Source: UBA5216 sp043743335
Lineage (GTDB): Bacteria > Pseudomonadota > Gammaproteobacteria > Burkholderiales > SG8-41
NCBI GenBank assembly: GCA_043743335.1
Contig: JAYTWR010000046.1
Coordinates: 18,283-82,282, forward strand
Direction: 5' to 3'
Length of the DNA: 64,000 bases
Shown here: positions 1 to 6,858 of the stretch, one piece after another
Position numbering within the stretch: position 1 is the first letter of the stretch
How the letters are laid out: every line of letters starts with the position of its first letter
Notes under the pieces: model-generated
The model's database searches: none
Seen by the model: the letters and a program-made list of their open reading frames with translations, nothing else
What the model was told of the DNA's origin: nothing
Made by a program: the position numbers and the translations under genes

Positions 1-2
1 AC

Positions 3-401
3 GATCCACACGCCAAAAACAACGAATCACAAAGTGCGGCTTGGGCGGTGCGCGTGATGGCCGAGTGCAGCCTTGGCAGACCGGCGCAAGATCGTGTGCA
101 GGCGCTCATCATGGCCACCTGCCATGACGCGCAGCCGCTGACGCCAGACGCGCAAGTACTGGTGGATATTGATCTGGCGATCCTCGGCGCAGACGCCGCG
201 CGCTTTGAGGCATACGAAACTCAAGTGCGTGCGGAATACCATTTTGTGCCGGGCATTTTATTCCGCCGCGCGCGCCGGAAAATCCTGCAAGGGTTTCTCG
301 ACCGCCCGTCGATTTACGCCACGCCGCGCTTTCAAACGGCGCTCGAAAAAAAAGCGCGCGAGAATCTCGCGCGCTCTTTGGCAGAGTTGACCGCCGGCTA
401 A
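3..401 (+). CDS. HD-superfamily metal-dependent phosphohydrolase (5' truncated by window edge)
   Basis: The frame is open from the first bases of the window, so the gene starts upstream. The visible part begins with DPHAKNNESQSAAWAV, which resembles the conserved stretch following the HD metal site in the predicted HD-type hydrolases of COG4339 (often misnamed NMDA receptor subunit). Further on, the ATCHDAQPL and VDIDLAILGA segments and a C-terminal helical region (FRRARRKILQGFLDRPSIYAT) match that family. The true catalytic HD pair may lie partly outside the window. The substrate is unknown. It converges with the DGQHR gene, with one base between the two stops. Confidence 0.75.
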   Translation, partial: DPHAKNNESQSAAWAVRVMAECSLGRPAQDRVQALIMATCHDAQPLTPDAQVLVDIDLAILGADAARFEAYETQVRAEYHFVPGILFRRARRKILQGFLDRPSIYATPRFQTALEKKARENLARSLAELTAG

Positions 402-402
402 A

Positions 403-1539
403 TTAGGTTGCGGCTTTGGTCGGTACCCGCACTTCAATATCGGCCCAGCGCGCAAGATCACGGTGGATGCGCGCCACGCGCTCGATTTGCCCTTTGGCCG
501 GGAAGCGCTCGTAAAAGCCTTCGGAGCGGAAGCCGCGCATTTGCTCCTTCCACGGTATCAGGCGCGCCTCCCAACGCTTGGCGCGGCCGTCCAGCGGCTC
601 GGCATCGACGCGCGCTAAATCGGCACACACGCGAATCATGGCTTTGATGGTGACCGGCTTGGTGACCATGTAACCGTCGTGATCCCACGAATCGCCCCAC
701 ACTTTTTCGGCGGCCTTGAAAAAATCGCGGATGATTTCGTAGTAACGCTCACCTTCGCGATAACTGTTTGTTACCAAACGGATTTTTTTCCAATCCATGC
801 TGATCCAACGATGCAGCTCGTTGAACAACTCGGCCTGCAAAATCCATTTATCGAGCTGGCTGCGTCCGCCCAAGCGGTTAATGCGATAACGCAGTGGGCT
901 GTCGGCTTCACGATACAGATCTTCGACCAAGCGCGCGGCGAAGCGTTTGTCGGGGTCGGCCCACGACACTCTCTCATATAAATCAATGAGATGGCTCTTG
1001 CTGATGCGTGTGGTGGTGGAGTTAATAATGACGAACATTTCAGCCGCGAAATCCTCGCTGCGGCCATCGAAAATAATGCATGGCACGTTGATGCTGGCGG
1101 CTTCTTGGGGGTGCTCTTTCAGATAAAAGCGCAGCGCGGCCAAACGGTGTTGTCCGTCAATAATCAAGTACTTGGCGTCGGGCTCCTGCATATTGCCCAC
1201 GCTCTCTTGGCCGGGCAAGGCAGTAAATTTGAGTGTTTCGGACGTAAACAACAGCACGGTGCCGGGAATCGGCGGCTGGCTTTGCGCCATTTCATAAAAA
1301 TTGCGCAGAGATTTGACTTTGGCACGCGACAGCGACCGTTGAAAGGCCTCGTCGTTGCGCTCTACGCGGGCAATAAATTGGGCGATTTCGTCGTTTTGCG
1401 GCACGGACTGCGCGGAAATCATCTCCTCACCCTCACCGTAAAATCGGCTGATGAAGCGCGCCTTTTCCAGAACGGCTTTCGCCGGGTAACTGGCAAAGTA
1501 AAAGAGTCCGTCTTTTTGGCGTATCCGCGTAGCTAACAT
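403..1539 (-). CDS. DGQHR-domain protein, DndB-like, orphan
   Basis: 378 aa. The signature IIDGQHRLAAL lies near residue 128, followed by FVIINSTTTRISKSHLIDLY, as in the DGQHR/DndB family. DndB regulates DNA phosphorothioation where dndCDE are present, but none of those genes is visible here. Stand-alone DGQHR proteins are common in accessory and defence regions and mostly lack a known function. No signal peptide or membrane segment is seen, so the protein is probably cytoplasmic. The ATG at 1539 gives the conserved-looking start MLATRIRQKDGLFYFAS. Family assignment is firm; the function is inferred only from relatives. Confidence 0.75.
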   Translation of the reverse strand: MLATRIRQKDGLFYFASYPAKAVLEKARFISRFYGEGEEMISAQSVPQNDEIAQFIARVERNDEAFQRSLSRAKVKSLRNFYEMAQSQPPIPGTVLLFTSETLKFTALPGQESVGNMQEPDAKYLIIDGQHRLAALRFYLKEHPQEAASINVPCIIFDGRSEDFAAEMFVIINSTTTRISKSHLIDLYERVSWADPDKRFAARLVEDLYREADSPLRYRINRLGGRSQLDKWILQAELFNELHRWISMDWKKIRLVTNSYREGERYYEIIRDFFKAAEKVWGDSWDHDGYMVTKPVTIKAMIRVCADLARVDAEPLDGRAKRWEARLIPWKEQMRGFRSEGFYERFPAKGQIERVARIHRDLARWADIEVRVPTKAAT

Positions 1540-1748
1540 AGTGCCGTCTCTCGTCCCTGATTTTTATAAGAAAACCCGGATTCCACCCAAAAATTGCACA
1601 GAAAGGCGGAGAACGTATTCTAACGTTCTACGAGAGGTAATGCGAGCAAGTTGTTGATAGCGGCCAGCTATTGGACGGGCCACGCCAATGCTCACCCGCC
1701 ACGCATGCGCCGCCAACCGGCTCGGCAGCGTGCGTGCGCGTTATGCCG

Positions 1749-1766
1749 TAACTAATTGATTTTATT
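1749..1766 (-). promoter_or_regulatory. IHF-like site
   Basis: Minus-strand AATAAAATCAATTAGTTA fits WATCAANNNNTTR exactly. It lies 5 bp downstream of the DUF1501 stop codon. The same 18-mer occurs at 44765. Confidence 0.5.
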
Positions 1767-1771
1767 ATATT

Positions 1772-2959
1772 TTATGAATTTAAGAGCGGCAGCGTCGCAA
1801 ACTGCCCGCGCAGCGCAGTAGCGGCGCTCAGCCCCCACCAGCGTTCCAGCACTGTGGCGTAAATGCTGCGAAAGTCCACAGCGAACGGTAAATTGCCGTT
1901 GCCATCCAGCCGCTCCAGCGCCGGACGCTGGCCGTAGAGCCCGCCTTTAACCCGCCCGCCGAGCACAAAATGGGCATTGGCGGTGCCGTGATCGGTGCCA
2001 GCGCTGCCGTTTTCGCGCGGACGGCGGCCAAATTCAGCATAGGTAGCGACCAAAGTGTCGTCCCAGCGGCCAATCTCGGTTAATGCCGCCTTGAGCGCCG
2101 CCAAGCCCTCCGCCAGCGTTTTGAGCAAGGCTGCATGCGTGCCCAATTGCGCGCTGTGGGTATCAAAGCCGTTAATTGACAGTTTAAGCGCCGCCACGCC
2201 GCCGCCGCTGGCCACCACTTGGCAAGCAGTGCGCACCGCATTGCCAAAGCCGGTTTGCGGAAATACCGTGCTAAACGCGTGGTTGGCGTTCAAACCAGCA
2301 GCCGCCTGCACAATATCCTGCTCCACCTGCAAAATATGGCCCAGTGCGGCGTTTTGCGCGGGCCCCGTCACCATTGCTAGGCGCGCCTGCTGCAAAAACT
2401 GCTCCGTATTGGTCAGCGCAATGGTACGACTGGCGCGTGTGCCGCGCACAGCACTGCCGCCCGAGCTCATCAGGGGCCCCATTTCCGCGCTGCCCACCAC
2501 CACCGCATCGGCGGCGTAACCGCGCGGTGGCGGCGCTTGCGTAAAGGTGCGCGTCAGCCAGCCATCTTGCAGGTATTCGCTGCTGTTCGAGGCCGTGTCC
2601 CAGATTTCAATCGAGCGAAAATGCGATAGATTGGCCGACGGGTACCCCACGCCCTGCACCACCGCCACCTCGCCCGCCTTCCACAGCGGCAGCAACGGTG
2701 CCAGCGCGGGATGAAAGCCTGTGAATTCATCGAGTTGCAGCACCTGATCGCGCGGGACGGCCAAGCGCGGGCGCAACGTCGCGTAGTGGCTGTCGGCATA
2801 CGGAATGACTGTGTTCAACCCGTCATTGCCTCCTTTTAACTCTATTAAAATCAATAACTTACGATAATCCGCTGCGGCCTGCGCGGCAAGCGGCAGCGCC
2901 GTCAGCGTTGCTCCGGCGGTGGCCCAACGTAAAAAATCACGACGGTTTAGCGTAGCCAT
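1772..2959 (-). CDS. DUF1501 exported protein (sulfatase/phosphatase-like fold), Tat signal
   Basis: 395 aa. The N-terminus NRRDFLRWATAGATLTALPLAAQA is a twin-arginine signal, so the protein is exported folded, probably with a metal. Family marks are LKGGNDGLNTVIPY, NLSHFRSIEIWDTAS and the late EFGRRPRENGSAGTDHGTANAHF block, which carries the conserved acidic and His residues of DUF1501. It lies 15 bp downstream of the DUF1800 gene. DUF1800-DUF1501 pairs are widespread and taken to act together in the periplasm, but no reaction is established. A GGAG about 9 nt upstream supports the ATG at 2959. Confidence 0.85.
   Translation of the reverse strand: MATLNRRDFLRWATAGATLTALPLAAQAAADYRKLLILIELKGGNDGLNTVIPYADSHYATLRPRLAVPRDQVLQLDEFTGFHPALAPLLPLWKAGEVAVVQGVGYPSANLSHFRSIEIWDTASNSSEYLQDGWLTRTFTQAPPPRGYAADAVVVGSAEMGPLMSSGGSAVRGTRASRTIALTNTEQFLQQARLAMVTGPAQNAALGHILQVEQDIVQAAAGLNANHAFSTVFPQTGFGNAVRTACQVVASGGGVAALKLSINGFDTHSAQLGTHAALLKTLAEGLAALKAALTEIGRWDDTLVATYAEFGRRPRENGSAGTDHGTANAHFVLGGRVKGGLYGQRPALERLDGNGNLPFAVDFRSIYATVLERWWGLSAATALRGQFATLPLLNS
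2844..2861 (+). promoter_or_regulatory. IHF-like site inside the DUF1501 gene
   Basis: ATTAAAATCAATAACTTA fits WATCAANNNNTTR. It is coding, near codons 33-38 of the DUF1501 gene, where it encodes part of YRKLLILIELKGG. Confidence 0.4.
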
Positions 2960-2974
2960 AAGCGGGTCTCCGGC

Positions 2975-4486
2975 CTATTTGAGTTGATACACCGGGTCTT
3001 GCGTCGTGCGGCGTATCACCTCCATGCCGGACGCGCCCGGCGGCAGCGCGTGCTGCGGCGCTGTCGCCAGCATCACACGCTGCGCTTGCGCCAGATCGCC
3101 GCCGGCCTCGCGCAGCCAGCGCTGGCTGTCGAACTGCATGTCGTTCATGGCGCGCAGCAGGCGCTGGCGCAACTGCACCACCGGCGCGGCTGCGGCCCCT
3201 TGCGCGGGTGTCGCGGGCTGCATGGCCATGGCTGCGCGCCGGTCACTTATGTCACCGGTGCGGAATAGTTGCTCCAGAAACTGCTTGCGCGCCAGCAACG
3301 TGGTCGAATTGATCCAAGCCTCGCCGCCGGGCCAGCCCTTCACATTCGGCGGCGAAAACAGGTTTTGTCCGAGTTGCGCCACCACCAGCGCGAACGGTGG
3401 CACGTCGCCCGCCGTCAGTTGAAATTGTCGCAGCGCACCCACCACCAGATCGACCGGTGATTTCACCAGCGCTGCGCGGTTTTGCTGCGCATAAAACGCG
3501 TCCGACGTCAGCAACACCCGCAGTGCCGCGCGGATGTCGTAGCGACTATCGCGCAGCACGCCCGCGATGCGCCGCACTTCGCTGGCGTCGGGTTCCGGCG
3601 AGACAAACTCGCGCCACAGTTTACGCACAATGAATTCCGCCGTCTGCGGCTGCGCCAGCAGGATATCGAGCACCGCATCGCCGTCGAAAGCGCCGCTGCG
3701 CCCGAGTACGGTTTTCTCGCCGTCGTCGTGCGCCAGCGAACGCAACAGAAACGCGCCGGTCTCACCGTCGATGCTCCACCCGGTGAAGGCGCGCGCCGCT
3801 GCTTTGACATCGCTCTCGCTGTAATGACCTTCACCCAACGTGAAAAGCTCCATCACTTCGCGCGCGAAGTTTTCGTTGGGCTGGCCTTTGCGATTGGAAG
3901 CACTGTCGAGATAAATCACCATCGCCGGATCGCGCGCAACCGCATGCAACAACACCCCAAAGTTGCCCAGCGCGTGCTCGCGCAGCAGCCCGTTTTGCCG
4001 ATACAAATATTGCGGCTGACGCACCTTTTGCTGGCTCGACACAAAATGGTTGTGCCAAAACAGCGCCATTTTCTCTGCGAGCGGGTTCGGCGTGGCAGCC
4101 ATTTCCTGCAGCCACCAGCCGCGCATCTCCATACCCCGTGCAACGTTGTTGCGCTGAAAATCACGGCGCTCCTCGGCGCTCATCGCGCGCAGCCGCGATG
4201 CCGGTGTGACCGGCTCGTTCACCCATGTAGGCGGCGGCGTCACGCGCGGCTGATCTGCCTGCGCCAACAAGTGATCTGCGGCTTGCGCGCGCGTCAGGCG
4301 CGAAAACCGGCGAATTTCATCCGGCGCAGCAGCAAAACTCGCGCGCAACAACAAGTGTCGCGCGGCGTCCACCCCTAGCGGCGTGACTTCAGCGTTAACC
4401 GGGGCAGCGTGTGTTACGCCGACAACGCTGAAGGCACCGCACAGCGCTACCAGCAACGTTACGGTGAGCAACGAGCACCAGCGCAT
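2975..4486 (-). CDS. DUF1800 domain exported protein
   Basis: 503 aa with a Sec signal peptide (MRWCSLLTVTLLVALCGAFS... ending near THA, residue 28). The DUF1800 core is clear: NPLAEKMALFWHNHFVSS, DSASNRKGQPNENFAREVMELFTLGEG and AARAFTGWSID, with a later PPNVKGWPGGEAWINSTTLLAR block. The biochemical role is unknown; the family is nearly always next to DUF1501, as here. The stop of the upstream EF-hand gene is 11 bp away, suggesting one transcript for the small secreted, EF-hand, DUF1800 and DUF1501 genes. GAGGTAG precedes the ATG. Confidence 0.85.
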   Translation of the reverse strand: MRWCSLLTVTLLVALCGAFSVVGVTHAAPVNAEVTPLGVDAARHLLLRASFAAAPDEIRRFSRLTRAQAADHLLAQADQPRVTPPPTWVNEPVTPASRLRAMSAEERRDFQRNNVARGMEMRGWWLQEMAATPNPLAEKMALFWHNHFVSSQQKVRQPQYLYRQNGLLREHALGNFGVLLHAVARDPAMVIYLDSASNRKGQPNENFAREVMELFTLGEGHYSESDVKAAARAFTGWSIDGETGAFLLRSLAHDDGEKTVLGRSGAFDGDAVLDILLAQPQTAEFIVRKLWREFVSPEPDASEVRRIAGVLRDSRYDIRAALRVLLTSDAFYAQQNRAALVKSPVDLVVGALRQFQLTAGDVPPFALVVAQLGQNLFSPPNVKGWPGGEAWINSTTLLARKQFLEQLFRTGDISDRRAAMAMQPATPAQGAAAAPVVQLRQRLLRAMNDMQFDSQRWLREAGGDLAQAQRVMLATAPQHALPPGASGMEVIRRTTQDPVYQLK

Positions 4487-4497
4487 AATGGGCTACC

Positions 4498-5136
4498 TCA
4501 GATTTTGGTGGGTTCCGCGCGCCCTTTGCGGCGCTCGAAGCGGGCCTTGAACGCGGCGGCCATTTCGTCACGCGAGACCTGGCCGTCCTGATTGGTATCA
4601 AAGCGTTCGAATTGACGCGCCAGACGCGGTAACGATTTTTCCGCTTCCACGCGGCTAACCATGCCATTGCCGTCCGTGTCCGCGCCTTTGAAACGCTGCT
4701 CGAAATGGGCCTTTTTCTCAGCGCGGCGCTGGTCCATTTTTTCTTTCATTGCCTTGCAGCGCTCGGGATTATCTTTGCACATCTGCTCGTGCCTTTCCAT
4801 GCGCGCTTTCTTTTCAGCGTGGCATTTTTCCGGATGGGCCTTGCATTCTTCTAGGCGCTTTTCGTGGCGCGCTTGCAGGTCTTTGCAACGCTCAGGATTG
4901 TCTTTGCACATCTGCTCCATGCGCGCCTTCTTTTCAGCGCGGCATTTGTCTGGATTGGCTTTGCAGTATTCCATACGTTCCATACGTTCCATTGGCGCTT
5001 TGCGCTCCTCGGCGGACGGCCCTTTGCCGTCCCCCTTGCCTGGAGGGCCTTCCGCCGCCACCGCAGCAAGCGCAGCAAGCGGTAAAAGCAATGCGAACAC
5101 TATATGTAACATATTGATTTTAAACAGTTTTTTCAT
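4498..5136 (-). CDS. Secreted EF-hand protein with Cys-X6-Cys repeats
   Basis: 212 aa. A hydrophobic signal peptide covers residues 1 to about 28. The central charged region contains four C-X6-C units (CKANPDKC, CKDNPERC, CKAHPEKC, CKDNPERC) separated by Lys/Arg/Glu-rich helices. The C-terminus has two EF-hand loops, DTDGNGMVSRVE and DTNQDGQVSRDE, each with acidic residues at positions 1, 3, 5 and 12. It probably binds calcium in the periplasm or outside the cell. The Cys pairs could form disulfides or bind metal; that is inference. The first codons (MKKLFKINML) overlap an IHF-like word. Confidence 0.7.
   Translation of the reverse strand: MKKLFKINMLHIVFALLLPLAALAAVAAEGPPGKGDGKGPSAEERKAPMERMERMEYCKANPDKCRAEKKARMEQMCKDNPERCKDLQARHEKRLEECKAHPEKCHAEKKARMERHEQMCKDNPERCKAMKEKMDQRRAEKKAHFEQRFKGADTDGNGMVSRVEAEKSLPRLARQFERFDTNQDGQVSRDEMAAAFKARFERRKGRAEPTKI
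5107..5124 (-). promoter_or_regulatory. IHF-like site at the start of the EF-hand gene
   Basis: Minus-strand TTTAAAATCAATATGTTA fits WATCAANNNNTTR. It encodes FKINML at codons 5-10. An identical 18-mer lies just upstream of the 2460-aa gene (25009). Confidence 0.45.
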
Positions 5137-5156
5137 GGAAGGTCTCTTAAGTGTGA

Positions 5157-5489
5157 TTAATCAGCAGGTACGGATCGACGGCGGTTGCCGCTGTACAGTT
5201 CCCGATTCGCCTTGTCGAGATCACGATGTAACTGACGGCGCTCATCTTCCGTCAGTTGACCACGCGGCCGTTCCCTCGGGGGTTGAGGAACCGGCTGCGC
5301 GTTGCCTGCCTCGCGAAACGATTGCCGACCGTCAACGCCTTTGCCCGCACCGGGATGACCAGCGCCGCCATACTGCACACTGAGTACTGCGCCATCAAAC
5401 GGCCCGGCGTGCACGGCTGCGCCTGGCTGCATCGACAACACACTACCCAGCGACAACACTGTCAGCAAAGTTTTCATCGGTACTTTCAT
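5157..5489 (-). CDS. Small secreted protein, unknown function
   Basis: 110 aa with an N-terminal signal (MKTLLTVLSLGSVLSMQPGAAVHA). An internal Met (position 5) gives the more typical signal start; AGGA lies just upstream of the first ATG at 5489. The mature part is Gly/Pro-rich and ends in a hydrophilic helix, QLTEDERRQLHRDLDKANRELY, that I recognise only as a recurring C-terminal motif of small betaproteobacterial exported proteins. It is the first gene of the leftward exported-protein set and diverges from ompR. No function can be assigned. Confidence 0.6.
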   Translation of the reverse strand: MKVPMKTLLTVLSLGSVLSMQPGAAVHAGPFDGAVLSVQYGGAGHPGAGKGVDGRQSFREAGNAQPVPQPPRERPRGQLTEDERRQLHRDLDKANRELYSGNRRRSVPAD

Positions 5490-5693
5490 CGTCGTCCTGC
5501 GGTTGATTGCAAACTCAAAAACACCGGCTTCGGTTTCGAGGCACGCAGGGTTCGCGTTCCCTTGCGATAAAAAACGTTATCGCTGACTCAACGTTGACCC
5601 ATGCTCGCACCCAGTTGTAAGCAGAGTGTTGCCTGCCGGGCCTATTCTGTAAGCAACTGTTACCGGTGCGCCCACCGAACCTGCCGCTGGGTG

Positions 5694-5722
5694 TTGACTA
5701 TCGTAGCCGTCGTAACTATCGT
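5694..5722 (+). promoter_or_regulatory. Candidate sigma-70 promoter for ompR
   Basis: TTGACT (5694-5699), a 17-bp spacer and TATCGT (5717-5722). This would give a leader of roughly 150 nt. The -10 is a weak match. Confidence 0.35.
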
Positions 5723-5776
5723 AGCGCGTTTACCCCTCAATAAGGTCGCCTGCCCGCCGCTGCAAATTCCTCATTT

Positions 5777-5791
5777 GTAACAATTTGTTAC
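5777..5791. promoter_or_regulatory. Inverted repeat GTAACA-N3-TGTTAC upstream of ompR
   Basis: Perfect 6-bp arms with a 3-bp centre, 87 bp before the ompR ATG. A half-similar CTGTTACC occurs near 5657. It is a candidate operator; the binding protein is unknown. Confidence 0.4.
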
Positions 5792-5877
5792 GAGGATGGG
5801 TTGCGGACACGAAATCTCGAAAAGCTGCCATGCGCAGCATGCTGGCGCTGGTGGACGCAAATCGCTACGATTACACC

Positions 5878-6609
5878 ATGACCGAAACCAAGACCCGCAT
5901 TATGGTGGTAGACGACGATGTGCGTCTGCGCGACCTGCTCAGCAAATACCTCACTGAGCAGGGTTACACCGTGCGCACGGTGGCCAATGCCGCAGACATG
6001 GATCGCTATCTCGCCCGCGAGCGCCACGATTTACTGATTCTCGATTTGATGATGCCGGGCGAAGATGGCCTCAGCATCTGCCGTCGGCTGCGCGGTGCCA
6101 GTGACAACATTCCTATCATTATGCTCACCGCCAAGGGCGACGAGGTGGATCGCATCGTCGGCCTCGAAGTCGGCGCAGACGACTATCTGCCCAAGCCCTT
6201 TAACCCACGCGAGCTGGTAGCGCGCATACAGGCCGTGTTGCGGCGACGCCCTGTGGCGGCCCCACCGGGTGCCCCCACCACAGACAGTGAAATCGCGGTG
6301 TTCGGCGAATTCACTTTCAACCTGGGCACGCGTTCGCTTACCCGCAATGGCGCGGACATCACGGTCACCAGCGGCGAATTCGCGCTGCTCAAAGTGCTGG
6401 TACAGCACCCGCGCACGCCGCTGTCGCGCGACAAGCTGATGGAAATGGCGCGTGGCCGCGAAGCCGGTGCGTTCGACCGCAGCATCGATGTGCAGGTGTC
6501 GCGCGTGCGCAAGTTGATTGAAGCCGATCCCGCCAAGCCGACGTTTATACAAACCGTGTGGGGATTTGGCTACGTGTTTATTCCCGACGGCAAACCGGCC
6601 GCGGCGTAA
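5878..6609 (+). CDS. ompR: OmpR-family response regulator
   Basis: 243 aa. The REC domain (about 5-120) has acidic residues VDDD, phosphoacceptor D56 in LILDLMMPGEDG, and K in LPKPFNP. The C-terminal winged helix (about 138-235) has the recognition-helix stretch FDRSIDVQVSRVRKLIE and IQTVWGFGYVF. It closely resembles OmpR. The ATG at 5878 starts MTETKTRIMVVDDD as expected; the in-frame ATG at 5785 would add 31 unrelated residues. The cognate EnvZ-like kinase, normally adjacent, is at 29087, so the pair is split here. Confidence 0.9.
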   Translation: MTETKTRIMVVDDDVRLRDLLSKYLTEQGYTVRTVANAADMDRYLARERHDLLILDLMMPGEDGLSICRRLRGASDNIPIIMLTAKGDEVDRIVGLEVGADDYLPKPFNPRELVARIQAVLRRRPVAAPPGAPTTDSEIAVFGEFTFNLGTRSLTRNGADITVTSGEFALLKVLVQHPRTPLSRDKLMEMARGREAGAFDRSIDVQVSRVRKLIEADPAKPTFIQTVWGFGYVFIPDGKPAAA

Positions 6610-6666
6610 GCATCAGCGCCGCGCGGCAGTTTTTCGCTGCGCCTCCTGCCGACAATAAAAAAATCA

Positions 6667-6684
6667 TTTAAAATCAATTAGTTA
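6667..6684 (+). promoter_or_regulatory. IHF-like site between ompR and the CHASE kinase
   Basis: TTTAAAATCAATTAGTTA, one of three identical 18-mers in the window. It lies 57 bp after the ompR stop and 174 bp before the next start. Confidence 0.55.
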
Positions 6685-6858
6685 CTATTCCGCTTCTCTG
6701 TAATTCGCGTGCAGTGCTTACGCAAGACAATTTCACGCTGTCAGCATCACGACCGATGCGGTACCTTCGTCACCGGCAAACTACATTGAAGCTGAACGGT
6801 TACGCAGTTGGTTATATAAAATATCCCTTGCCGACTTCAGCGCGCTACCGCGTCCTTT

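Larger units (their letters stand above)
5490..5877. other. Divergent intergenic region upstream of ompR
   Basis: 388 bp between the leftward secreted-protein gene and rightward ompR. It holds a plausible promoter (5694-5722), the direct repeat AACTATCGTAG-like around 5697-5725, and the dyad GTAACA-ATT-TGTTAC (5777-5791). An in-frame extension of ompR from 5785 is open, but the conserved protein starts at 5878. Confidence 0.5.

Noticed and set aside
5785..5877. Longer start for ompR
   Set aside because: The added 31 residues match no OmpR N-terminus and contain the leader region; the conserved protein begins at 5878.
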